Origin: a bacterium
GTDB lineage: Bacteria > Sumerlaeota > Sumerlaeia > MVZB01
NCBI GenBank assembly: GCA_021372575.1
Contig: JAJFUE010000028.1
Span: 1 to 57,307 of the forward strand
Direction of reading: 5' to 3'
DNA length: 57,307 nucleotides
A program made the translations under genes and the position numbers. Within the stretch, counting starts at the first letter, position 1. Every line of letters starts with the position of its first letter. Shown one piece after another: positions 26,598-35,148 of this stretch. The notes beneath the pieces were generated by a model. The model saw nothing but the letters and a program-made list of their open reading frames with translations, was not told the origin of the DNA and did no database searches.

Positions 26598-27515
26598 CTA
26601 CCGCATCATGTATTCCCTCAACAAGCCATCCCCCACCCCGCTGCGGATGAGGATCAACCTGCTCATGCCGAATTTTCTCATCACCGCCCTGAGGACCAGC
26701 GAACCCGAGAGGATCACTTCGGCGCGCGCCTGATCGATCGGATAATATGCGCACATCTGCTCGACGCTCATCCCGCGCAGGCGCCCGATGATCGTGTCCA
26801 GTTCGCCGAGTGTCAAGCCGCTTGTATCCTTGCCGGCCATGATGGTGAGCGCGGTGATCGTTCCGCCGGAGCCAATCAGTTCCGTGTCCGGATCGATCGG
26901 CGGGTTTCCGATCATGCGGTCAAGCACTTCGCGGATGTTGTCTTCAACCGCGTCGATATCCGCGGCCGAGGGCGGAATCGTCCGGAAAAACATTTCTTTC
27001 AACCGCACCGCGCCAATCGGCGTCGAAACCGCGCGTTCTATGCGGCCGCCGCGCGCCTGGATGATTTCCGTCGAGCCGCCGCCGATATCGGCGATCACGC
27101 ACGGCGCATTCGCATCGGGACGGCATGACAAAACCCCCATGCCGATCAATTGCGCCTCCCTGTCGTCATCGATGATTTCGATATCGATGTTCGCCGCGCG
27201 CCGGATGGCTTCGATCAAATCGGCCGTGTTTTGCGCCTCGCGCGCGGCGCTGGTCGTCACGGCGCGATACGCCGTGACCCCGAGCGCGTCCATCTCGCCG
27301 CGAATCGAACGGTAAACATCGGCGGCGGCCGAGATCGTTTCCGGCGCGATCCGTCCGGTCGCAAACACGCCTTCGCCGATCCGCATCGGGTAGCGCCGCT
27401 CGGCGATCTGCCAGGCTTCGCCCGGCCTCTTCAGTTCCCAGACGCGGTATTTGGTCGCGTTGCTGCCGGCGTCGATCGCCATGAAACGCAGGGGATACTT
27501 CGGTTTTGGGTTCAT
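26598..27515 (-). CDS. ppx: exopolyphosphatase / pppGpp phosphohydrolase family (Ppx/GppA)
   Basis: 305 residues, the short single-module form of the actin-like ASKHA phosphatases. Phosphate-1 loop FMAIDAGSNATKYRV, a second loop IADIGGGSTEI (about residue 144) and the adenosine-type loop LIGSGGT (about 212) are intact. It hydrolyses polyphosphate and/or pppGpp. Overlaps nfo by four bases (27512-27515), so coupled translation is likely. Confidence 0.9.
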   Translation of the reverse strand: MNPKPKYPLRFMAIDAGSNATKYRVWELKRPGEAWQIAERRYPMRIGEGVFATGRIAPETISAAADVYRSIRGEMDALGVTAYRAVTTSAAREAQNTADLIEAIRRAANIDIEIIDDDREAQLIGMGVLSCRPDANAPCVIADIGGGSTEIIQARGGRIERAVSTPIGAVRLKEMFFRTIPPSAADIDAVEDNIREVLDRMIGNPPIDPDTELIGSGGTITALTIMAGKDTSGLTLGELDTIIGRLRGMSVEQMCAYYPIDQARAEVILSGSLVLRAVMRKFGMSRLILIRSGVGDGLLREYMMR

Positions 27516-28378
27516 GGCCGCCCCGCCAGACGGCGCAGCGTGGCGAGGTTCATGCGGTCCTCGGTGACGTCGTCGAACTTGGGTGTTTCGAGAATGAACG
27601 GGATGTTCGCGAGGCGCGCGTCGCGCAGCAGCGCGGCAAACGGCGCCTCGCCCATCTGGCCCTGGCCGATGTGCTCGTGGCGGTCGCGCCGCGCCCCGGC
27701 CGGCGTCTTCGAGTCATTCACGTGAATCACGCGCAGCCACGCGAGGCCGACGATGCGGTCGAACTCGGCGAGCGTCATGCTGACCCCAAGCTCGTTCGCG
27801 AACGGGTAGCCCGCGGCGAACATGTGGCACGTGTCGAGGCACACGCCGATCCGGTCCTTGTTCTCGACGGCGGAAACGATCGCCGCGAGATGCTCGAACC
27901 GGTAGCCGAGTGTCGTCCCCTGGCCCGCCGTGCTTTCAAGATATATCGCAACAGGATTGTCCGGCGTTCTCGCGAACAACTGGTTGATCCGCTCGGCGAC
28001 CGTTGCGAGGCCCTGCTCTTCGCCGCTGCCCATGTGCGCGCCGGGATGGAGCACGATTCCCGGAACGCCCAACACCCGCGCGCGTTCGAGCTCGTCCTGC
28101 ATCGCATCGCAGGACATCTTGGCCAGCCTTGGGTCAGGCGACGCCAGGTTGATCAAATAACTCGAATGCGCGACGGCCGCGGCCATGCCGGACTCGTCGA
28201 ACGCCTTGCAGAATGCTTCGGCCTCGCCGGGATCATACGGCCGGCCGCGCCACTGGTTGCTGTTCTTGAGGAAGATCTGCATCGCCGTCGCGCCAAGCGC
28301 CCGCGCGCGCTCGACCGCCTGCGGCATCCCGCCGGCAATGGATACGTGGCAGCCAAGTGGTGGAAATTGCGTGCTCAT
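27512..28378 (-). CDS. nfo: deoxyribonuclease IV (AP endonuclease)
   Basis: 288 residues, TIM-barrel AP endonuclease of base-excision repair. The zinc-site sequences are present: GCHVSIAGG, VAHSSYLINLASP, VLHPGAHMG, YLESTAGQGTTLG, CLDTCHMFAAGY, VIHVNDSK and DRHEHIGQG. The leader is odd: a 6-nt repeat array runs straight into the start codon (the ATG lies in phase with GAGCAC units), and no Shine-Dalgarno is visible. Confidence 0.94.
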   Translation of the reverse strand: MSTQFPPLGCHVSIAGGMPQAVERARALGATAMQIFLKNSNQWRGRPYDPGEAEAFCKAFDESGMAAAVAHSSYLINLASPDPRLAKMSCDAMQDELERARVLGVPGIVLHPGAHMGSGEEQGLATVAERINQLFARTPDNPVAIYLESTAGQGTTLGYRFEHLAAIVSAVENKDRIGVCLDTCHMFAAGYPFANELGVSMTLAEFDRIVGLAWLRVIHVNDSKTPAGARRDRHEHIGQGQMGEAPFAALLRDARLANIPFILETPKFDDVTEDRMNLATLRRLAGRP

Positions 28379-28429
28379 CTCGTGCTCGTGCTCGTGCTCG
28401 TAATCGTAATCGTAATCGTAATCGCAATC
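28379..28429. repeat. 6-nt tandem repeat abutting the nfo start codon
   Basis: On the minus strand it reads (GATTAC)x4-5 followed by (GAGCAC)x3, ending with GAG directly before ATG. The same compound array occurs at 53333-53375 and a remnant at 57159-57174. Period 6 distinguishes it from the 7-nt TGA arrays. Confidence 0.9.
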
Positions 28430-28459
28430 AAAACCATCACGCCCGCTGGTTATTCTCCC

Positions 28460-29230
28460 CTAACCCATCGAATGCGTGCTCAAGAACAGCTTCGCCTTTC
28501 TTCCCCACCGTCTTTCTCTTGCCCGGTTGAATCCATGCGCCGCCGCGGCGTCGTCGATGATCGTTTCGAACTGCTCGCGCGCCTGCTGCTTGCGCCCGGT
28601 CAGATGCAAAAGCTCGGCATACTCGTACCGCGCGTCCGAATAACTGAAATTCGCGAGAACCTTTTCGAACGCCGCGAGCGCGTTGTCATTGCGCCCGAGG
28701 CCGCGCCACGCGCGCGCGATCGCCGCAGCGCCGGCGCCGTAATCGTATCGCGCATCGCCATCGACCAGCGGCTGAAGGTATTTGAGCGCGCCGTCATAAT
28801 CATTCATCGCCAGCAGCGTAAGCCCGAGGCCGTATTGCGCCTCCTCCGTCTGCGGATCGCGCTTCAAGGCTTCGCGATACGCGTCGGCTGCCTCTTTCCA
28901 CCGCCGCTGCGCGCGGTATTCGTCGCCGAGCTTGGCCCAGTGATACGGCCGGTCCATGTGCCGGATCTGCGCCTTCAGCTCGGAAATGCGCCGCCCGCCC
29001 ATGAACAGCCGGTCCCATCGCCGCCCGATTTCGTATTGCGGCAGCTTGTTGACAAGGAAATAAATGAGCGCGCCGAGGCCGGTGAAGTTCATCAGCAGGA
29101 TGATGTAAATCCACCAGACGGGGTTGTCGTTGCGAATGCAGTCGATGATCATCCAGACACAAAACGCCAGCACGAGCGCGCCGAAAATGGTCATGTGCGC
29201 GGTGGGCAGGTATGGCAAATAGTAGGGCAA
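28460..29230 (-). CDS. TPR protein with N-terminal membrane segments (PLDc_N-like)
   Basis: 256 residues. Two N-terminal hydrophobic helices (about 13-32 and 38-58) with NPVWWIYIILLMNFTGLGALIYF resemble the PLDc_N two-helix module. The rest, about residues 85-235, is TPR-like (WAKLGDEYRAQRRWKEAADAY and further units) and would face the cytoplasm. The start is a TTG at 29230 with AAGGA eight bases upstream; an ATG at 29194 lacks a Shine-Dalgarno. Function unknown, perhaps a scaffold. Confidence 0.75.
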   Translation of the reverse strand: MPYYLPYLPTAHMTIFGALVLAFCVWMIIDCIRNDNPVWWIYIILLMNFTGLGALIYFLVNKLPQYEIGRRWDRLFMGGRRISELKAQIRHMDRPYHWAKLGDEYRAQRRWKEAADAYREALKRDPQTEEAQYGLGLTLLAMNDYDGALKYLQPLVDGDARYDYGAGAAAIARAWRGLGRNDNALAAFEKVLANFSYSDARYEYAELLHLTGRKQQAREQFETIIDDAAAAHGFNRARERRWGRKAKLFLSTHSMG

Positions 29231-29392
29231 TGCCGCATTCCTTCCGTCTGTCGCTCGTTGACGCTTCGCGAAGCCATTGCATCATAATCCATTGCGGGAA
29301 TCGAGCGCGTTATGAGTTTTTAGGCTGGAGTTGCGGCCAAAAAATCGGTTATCATGCACGGCGAAGTTTTGGCGAAAGCTGAGTAGTAAACA

Positions 29393-31819
29393 ATGCCTCC
29401 CGCAACAAGCAACGAGCCGTCCGATCCCATCGCCGAGGTCCTCGACACCCTGCGCGGCAGCCGCCGCGTGGCCAACAACATCGTCCACTGGCACACGATC
29501 CCGCCGCAGCCGGCGCGCTATGCGCCGTTCCCCGAGCATCTTGCGCCCGCGCTGCGCGCCGCGCTCGAGAAACGCGGCATCGACCGGCTCTACACGCACC
29601 AGGCCGAGGCGATCGAGCGCACGCTCGCCGGCGAGCATGTCGTCGTCGTCACGCCCACGGCGTCCGGCAAGACGCTCTGCTACAACGTTCCCGTTTTGCA
29701 GCGCCTGATCGAGCGCCCCGAAGCGCGCGCGCTGTACCTGTTCCCCACCAAGGCGCTTTCGCACGACCAGTATCAGGGCCTTTACGATCTCACGCAGGAT
29801 ATCGGCCGCGACATCAAGGTCTATACCTTCGACGGCGACACGCCGGCCGCCGCGCGGCGCTCCATCCGCGCCGCCGGCCAGATCGTCGTCACCAACCCCG
29901 ACATGCTGCACACCGGAATCCTGCCGCACCACACCAAGTGGATCAAGCTGTTCGAAAACCTCGACACGGTCGTCATTGACGAGCTCCATCAATACCGCGG
30001 CGTCTTTGGCAGCCACGTCGCGAACGTGATCCGCCGACTGCGGCGCATCTGCGAATTCTACGGCTCGCACCCGCGGTTCATCTGTTGCAGCGCGACGGTT
30101 GCCAATCCCGCCGAAATGGCCGAGGGGCTCGTGGGTGAAAAATTCGCGCTCATCGACAACAACGGCGCGCCGCGAGGCGAACGCGTCCTCATCATGTATA
30201 ACCCGCCGGTCGTGAACCGCGAGCTTGGCATCCGCGCCAGTTCCGTGAAGGAAGCGCGCCGCGTCGCGTTGCGCTTCATCGAGCGCGGCCTGCAAACGAT
30301 CGTCTTTGCCCGCTCGCGCGTGCGCGTCGAAATCCTGACAACCTATTTGCGGCGCGCACTCGCGAAGATGGGCGCCGACACCCGGCGCGTGTGCGGTTAC
30401 CGAGGCGGCTATCTTCCCAACGAGCGCCGCGACATCGAGCGCGGCATTCGCGATGGCGACATCCTCGCCGTGGTCTCAACCAATGCCTTGGAGCTCGGCA
30501 TCGATATCGGCTCGCTTCAGGCCGCCGTGTTGTGCGGCTATCCCGGTTCGATCGCATCGCTTTGGCAGCAGGGCGGGCGCGCCGGCCGCAAGCAGCAGAC
30601 CGCCGTCATGGTCCTCGTCGGCAACAGCTCGCCGATCGACCAATACCTCATGGAAAACCCGCAATACCTTCTCGGCGCCTCTCCCGAGCACGGCATTTTG
30701 AATCCCGACAACATCCTCATCCTCGCCGATCATTTGAAATGCGCTCTCAGCGAAATCCCGTTGCGCGACGGCGAAGCATTCGGCCCGGCGCACCCCGCCG
30801 CGATCCTCGAATATTTCGAGCAGCAGCGCATCGCGCGCCACACCGGCGGCGCGTGGCACTGGTCGAGCGATTCGTTCCCCGCCGAGTCGGTTCCGCTGCG
30901 CACCTCGACCGCGCAGAATTTCGTCATCCACAACACGAGCGACAACAACCGCGTCCTCGGCGAGATTGACTACGATTCCGCGCAGGAACTGATCCACCCG
31001 CAGGCCATTTACATGCACCAGGGCCGGACGTACTACGTCGATCGGCTCGACTGGGACGGCCGCAAGGCCTACGTTCGCGAGGTCAAGGCCGACTACTACA
31101 CCGACGCCATCGACAAGGCAGATTTAACCGTCATGCACGTTGACGAAACGGAAGAATGGAAAAACGTCGCGACAACGACTTCAACCAAGTCCCGCAGGGA
31201 CGACCGCTTTCAGCCCGCCACGTCAGTGGCGGGTATGGATCGCAATCACACCGCGAGTCCCGGAGGGACGGCTGAATCGGGACCATTCCACCCCATCCTT
31301 TCGCGCAATTTCGGCGACGTGCGCGTCGATATCGTTGTCCCCAAATTCAAGAAGATCAAATTCGAGACGCAGGAGACCGTCGGCTACGGCGATATCGACC
31401 TGCCGCAATATGAAATCCACACGCAGGCCGCGTGGTGGACGATCAAGCCCGAAACGAAGGAATGGCTCGAAAAACAGGGGCTCGATTTGGGCGGCGCGCT
31501 CAAGGGCCTCGCGTGGCTGATGGGCAACGTCGCCTCGCTCTACGTCATGAGCGATCCGCGCGACCTCGTGCCGGTTGCGATGGTGCGCTCGACGTTCGAC
31601 GGCATGCCGGCGATCTATCTATACGACCGTTTCGCCGGAGGGGTCGGCCTTGCGCGCCGCGCGTTCGGACTGGACAGGCAGATCTTCCGCGCGGCACTCG
31701 AGCGCGCCACGCACTGCGAATGCAAGGAAGGCTGCCCGGCCTGCGTCGGCCCAAGCCTTGAAATGGGCGAACGCGCGCGGAGCTCGGCGAAAGCGTTACT
31801 TCAAGAGATTTTGAAATAA
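29393..31819 (+). CDS. MrfA-like (DUF1998) superfamily 2 DNA helicase
   Basis: 808 residues. Walker A TPTASGKT (K93), DELH (about 196), and motif VI QQGGRAGR (about 392), followed by the DUF1998-type C-terminal domain with four cysteines in CECKEGCPACVG. This is the YprA/MrfA family of 3'-5' helicases, some of which act in mitomycin-type DNA repair. Between residues about 598 and 630 an arginine- and serine-rich insert corresponds exactly to a palindromic repeat in the DNA (31186-31280). The frame is kept, so the gene is probably functional. The start has only a weak Shine-Dalgarno. Confidence 0.9.
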   Translation: MPPATSNEPSDPIAEVLDTLRGSRRVANNIVHWHTIPPQPARYAPFPEHLAPALRAALEKRGIDRLYTHQAEAIERTLAGEHVVVVTPTASGKTLCYNVPVLQRLIERPEARALYLFPTKALSHDQYQGLYDLTQDIGRDIKVYTFDGDTPAAARRSIRAAGQIVVTNPDMLHTGILPHHTKWIKLFENLDTVVIDELHQYRGVFGSHVANVIRRLRRICEFYGSHPRFICCSATVANPAEMAEGLVGEKFALIDNNGAPRGERVLIMYNPPVVNRELGIRASSVKEARRVALRFIERGLQTIVFARSRVRVEILTTYLRRALAKMGADTRRVCGYRGGYLPNERRDIERGIRDGDILAVVSTNALELGIDIGSLQAAVLCGYPGSIASLWQQGGRAGRKQQTAVMVLVGNSSPIDQYLMENPQYLLGASPEHGILNPDNILILADHLKCALSEIPLRDGEAFGPAHPAAILEYFEQQRIARHTGGAWHWSSDSFPAESVPLRTSTAQNFVIHNTSDNNRVLGEIDYDSAQELIHPQAIYMHQGRTYYVDRLDWDGRKAYVREVKADYYTDAIDKADLTVMHVDETEEWKNVATTTSTKSRRDDRFQPATSVAGMDRNHTASPGGTAESGPFHPILSRNFGDVRVDIVVPKFKKIKFETQETVGYGDIDLPQYEIHTQAAWWTIKPETKEWLEKQGLDLGGALKGLAWLMGNVASLYVMSDPRDLVPVAMVRSTFDGMPAIYLYDRFAGGVGLARRAFGLDRQIFRAALERATHCECKEGCPACVGPSLEMGERARSSAKALLQEILK
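31186..31280. repeat. in-frame palindromic element inside the helicase gene
   Basis: Three hairpins in 95 nt: GTCCC-GCA-GGGAC (31189-31201), CCCGCCAC-GTCA-GTGGCGGG (31214-31233) and GTCCC-GGA-GGGAC (31257-31269). The outer two are copies of each other. It encodes about 32 residues (TKSRRDDRFQ... to ...GGTAESGP) with a composition unlike the flanking helicase sequence. Confidence 0.85.
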
Positions 31820-31841
31820 AATGCATGAACAGGAGGAAACG

Positions 31842-31879
31842 GAGAAAACGGAGAAATTCTCTGTTACCTCCGTTTTCTC
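31842..31879. terminator. bidirectional stem-loop between convergent genes
   Basis: GAGAAAACGGAG (31842-31853) pairs perfectly with CTCCGTTTTCTC (31868-31879) across a 14-nt loop, midway between the helicase stop (31819) and the response-regulator stop (31903). It lacks a clean U-tract, so a terminator role is inferred from position. Confidence 0.5.
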
Positions 31880-31902
31880 ATGTTTAAGAATTTCTGTTCA
31901 AA

Positions 31903-33318
31903 TTATCGATGCACGCGCCACGACGGGTGCGTGAGGTTGAATTTTTTTACGCGCGCGTTCATGCGATCGACGGATATTCCCAATAATGCCGAGGCCTGGC
32001 GCTGGTTCCAGCCGGTGCGCTCGAGGGCTTGGACGACGAGCGAGCGCTCGACTTCCTCGAGGTCGATCCCGCCTTCGGGCAGGACCGCCGCGCCGCCGGC
32101 CGGGCCGGCCGAGCCGGCAAGGCCCACTTCGCGCAGCGCCGCTTCATCAACCATACGGCCGGCGAAGCGGATCGCGAGGCGTTCGATCACATTGCGCAAT
32201 TCGCGCACGTTGCCCGGCCACGGGTTCGCGCGCAGCGTGTCGAGCGCCTCGGGCGCGAACTCGGCCGGCGCGAGGTGATGCTTGTCCGCGAACCGCGCGC
32301 CGAAGAACCGCGCCAGCGGCGGAACGTCCTCCGGCCGCGCGCGCAGAGGCGGGACCTCGATCGGGTAAATGTTAATGCGGTAATACAGGTCCTCGCGGAA
32401 GCGGCCGGCCTTGACCTCTTCGCCGAGCACCTTGTTCGTCGCGAACAACAGCCGGCAATTGACGCGAATCGGGCGCTCGCTCCCGAGCCGGTTGAATTGC
32501 AGCGTCTCGACCGCGCGCAGCAATCGCGCCTGCGCCTGCGGCCCCAATTCACCAATCTCATCCAGGAACAACGTCCCGCCGTCGGCCAATTCGAACTGCC
32601 CTCTTTTCCTCGCGAGCGCGCCGGTGAACGCGCCGCGCTCGTGGCCGAACAGCTCGCTCAAAAACATGTTCTCGTCCGGCAGCGCCGCGCAGTTGACTTC
32701 GACGAACGCGCCCCGCGCGCGATTCGACGCCTTGTGCAGCGCCCGCGCGACGAGCTCCTTGCCGACGCCGGTCGGGCCCTGAATCAGCACCGCAACATCG
32801 CTCGCCGCGATCTGGCGGATCTGGTCCTTGAGCGTCTTGATCCACGCGCTCGCGCCGACGATTTCTTCAAACTCTTCATATCGCCCCAGCGTGCGGCGCA
32901 GCATCTTGTTTTCGCTCGCCAGTTCGGCGCGATCCAGAATGTTGCGCAGGCGCAGCACGATCTCGTCGCGCGTCGCCTCCTTGGTCAGGTAATCGGCGGC
33001 GCCCTTGCGCATCGCCTCGACCGCCGTATCGACCGAATTGATCGACGTCAGCACGACGACCGGCGGAGCCTCGATCTCCCCGGCATTGACCTGTTCCGCC
33101 ACGCGGTCGAGCAGGTCCAGTCCGCTCAAGCCCGGCAGGCGGATGTCGGTCAGCACGATGTCGAAACGCTCTTCGGCGAGCTTGCCGAGCGCCGTCTCGG
33201 CGTCCTCGGTAGCAGTCACCGTGAACCCGCTGGCGGACAGGTTCCGCGACAGCCGTGTCGCGTAATCGCGGTCATCCTCGACGATCAGCACCCGGTGCAT
33301 GGCGTCGTTTGTTTCCAT
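31903..33318 (-). CDS. sigma-54-dependent response regulator (NtrC family)
   Basis: 471 residues: REC domain (about 8-125; acidic pair D15/D16, phospho-acceptor D58 in VLTDIRLPG), AAA+ domain with Walker A GPTGVGKE, canonical GAFTGA loop (about residue 227), Walker B GGTLFLDEIGEL, and a C-terminal Fis-type helix-turn-helix (WNQRQASALLGIS). It activates sigma-54 promoters after phosphorylation. GGAG lies a few bases before ATG 33318. No histidine kinase is adjacent, so its partner is unknown. Confidence 0.93.
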   Translation of the reverse strand: METNDAMHRVLIVEDDRDYATRLSRNLSASGFTVTATEDAETALGKLAEERFDIVLTDIRLPGLSGLDLLDRVAEQVNAGEIEAPPVVVLTSINSVDTAVEAMRKGAADYLTKEATRDEIVLRLRNILDRAELASENKMLRRTLGRYEEFEEIVGASAWIKTLKDQIRQIAASDVAVLIQGPTGVGKELVARALHKASNRARGAFVEVNCAALPDENMFLSELFGHERGAFTGALARKRGQFELADGGTLFLDEIGELGPQAQARLLRAVETLQFNRLGSERPIRVNCRLLFATNKVLGEEVKAGRFREDLYYRINIYPIEVPPLRARPEDVPPLARFFGARFADKHHLAPAEFAPEALDTLRANPWPGNVRELRNVIERLAIRFAGRMVDEAALREVGLAGSAGPAGGAAVLPEGGIDLEEVERSLVVQALERTGWNQRQASALLGISVDRMNARVKKFNLTHPSWRVHR

Positions 33319-33369
33319 TTAGCTCTCCACGCAACAATCCACATCAAACACAACGCACAATTCATACCG

Positions 33370-35142
33370 TTATTTCGACGATTTGTCTTTCGCTTTCGTC
33401 GTGTCGGCGTCCTGCCAGGCCCCGAGCCCGCGCATCATGCGATCGACCTCGCGGGCCGTCGCCGGGCCACCGGTCGTCAGGCCGTCCTCGAACTTCGTCG
33501 CGCCCGGCGCCTTCCCCTGTTCGAGTTGGGCCAGCGTGAGCCGGTCGCGCACCATCGTGTAGAAACTGCGCGCCTGCCGATACGTCACCGTGCCCTTGTA
33601 GTGCTTGAAAATCGTCTGGAGCAGCCGGTTGGCCTCGTCGTAATCGCCCGAATAATACGCGCGCTGGGCCTTCTCGAGCAGACCCACGGCCTGCTGGTTC
33701 TGATCCGACTGGCGCAGCCTCAGGCCATCGCGAATCATCCGATCGAGCTCGCGCGCCTGCGCCAGAAAGCCTTCGCCGGGGTTTCCAATCATGAACTGCT
33801 GGACCGCGCCGAGCGCATCGACGAGCTGGCCCTTTTCATACATGCCAAGGATGCGCTTGAGCTCGCGATCGGCCAGATCGACCTTGATCCGGCCGATGTA
33901 GGCCTCGGCATTGGGACCGACGACCGGGTGATCGAGCGCCTTTTCGAACTGGCGCAACGCCTCGTCGCTGAGCCCGTTCTTGCGGCACCACACGCCGAGT
34001 TCGTAATGTCCCACCTGGTCGCCGTCCTTGATCGCGGCGAGCTTTTCGCGGTAATCGACGCGCAGCAATTCGGTCGCGCCGCCGCCGGCCTGGATGCTTT
34101 CGGCCTTGCGGTAATCCTCGCGTGCGTCGTCGTACTTGCCGGCGCGGACGTTGCGCGCGCCCTGGTCGCGCCAGAGCCGCACGAGATGTTCCTTCGCAAA
34201 ATCGGGCACCTGGCCCAGACCATACTTTTCGTAAAGCTCGGCGGCCTCGGCGAGTTGCCCGCGCTGCCGCATCGTCATCTCGGCCTCTTCGAGCGTCACG
34301 CGAATCCGGTCGCGCGCGATCTCCGGCGCGTCATCGACGAGCTGTTCAATGTAAAGGTCGAGCGCGTCGGTGACCTTGCCGGCATCGCGCAGCCGGCGCC
34401 CCCATTCAAGGACGTATTGCGTCTTGCGCGCGCTTGCGAACTTCGGGTCGATCCGTTCGATGCGGCGCAGCGTGTCGATGCCGTTCTTGTAATCGTTGGT
34501 CAGGACGTCCTGCTCGACCTGCGCCTCGAGCCTCTCGGCCAGCTGTTTCGCAAGGTCCGGGTGGTCTTCGAAATATTTCGGCCCGAGCACCTCGAGCAGC
34601 CCGTCGATCTTGTCGAATTCGCCCAGCGCGGCGTGAAGCTGGACGCGCGCGGCGATGAGTTCGTCGGCGCGCGGGATCCGCACGTCGTCGAGTTTCGTCA
34701 GGATCCCGCTCAACGCGGTACGCGCCTCGGGTTTGAATTGATCGACGGACTTGACGATCGCATCGGCCTGGACCAGCAGCATCGTCGCGACCGACTCGGG
34801 CGCCGCGCCCGCCTTGATCCCATCGGCCATCGCGAGGATCGCCTGGTCGAGATCGCGCCGGCCGAACGCCTCGCGCGCGGCGATCATCTGGTTGTCGCCC
34901 TGGCCGCCCGGCAGGATTTTGCGGATCTGCGCGCGCGGGACGGTGATCGTCGCCTTGCCGACGCGGATCCTGACGTTGCTCGACGCATCCTCCCAGCCGG
35001 GCTCGAGGACGCCCTCGACGATCCGGCCGTCGTTGCGGTAGATGCGGTCGGCAAACGCCGGCCGGCACAAGCCGCCAATCCATAAAATCGCAATGGCTAA
35101 TGCCAACGGCCGAAAATGATTTTTTATCTTAGTCTTTTTCAT
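33370..35142 (-). CDS. exported TPR-repeat protein
   Basis: 590 residues. A signal peptide (basic MKKTKIK start, hydrophobic core, AFA|DR about residue 31) is followed by a segment resembling an SH3-like module (RIYRNDGRIVEGVL...GKATITVPRAQIRKI), then TPR-like helical repeats to near the end and a charged tail with KAKDKSS. Probably periplasmic. It sits seven bases after the broken PBP4-like gene on the same strand, so it may belong to the panD-PBP4 transcript. Function unknown. Confidence 0.8.
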   Translation of the reverse strand: MKKTKIKNHFRPLALAIAILWIGGLCRPAFADRIYRNDGRIVEGVLEPGWEDASSNVRIRVGKATITVPRAQIRKILPGGQGDNQMIAAREAFGRRDLDQAILAMADGIKAGAAPESVATMLLVQADAIVKSVDQFKPEARTALSGILTKLDDVRIPRADELIAARVQLHAALGEFDKIDGLLEVLGPKYFEDHPDLAKQLAERLEAQVEQDVLTNDYKNGIDTLRRIERIDPKFASARKTQYVLEWGRRLRDAGKVTDALDLYIEQLVDDAPEIARDRIRVTLEEAEMTMRQRGQLAEAAELYEKYGLGQVPDFAKEHLVRLWRDQGARNVRAGKYDDAREDYRKAESIQAGGGATELLRVDYREKLAAIKDGDQVGHYELGVWCRKNGLSDEALRQFEKALDHPVVGPNAEAYIGRIKVDLADRELKRILGMYEKGQLVDALGAVQQFMIGNPGEGFLAQARELDRMIRDGLRLRQSDQNQQAVGLLEKAQRAYYSGDYDEANRLLQTIFKHYKGTVTYRQARSFYTMVRDRLTLAQLEQGKAPGATKFEDGLTTGGPATAREVDRMMRGLGAWQDADTTKAKDKSSK

Positions 35143-35148
35143 TGGATT

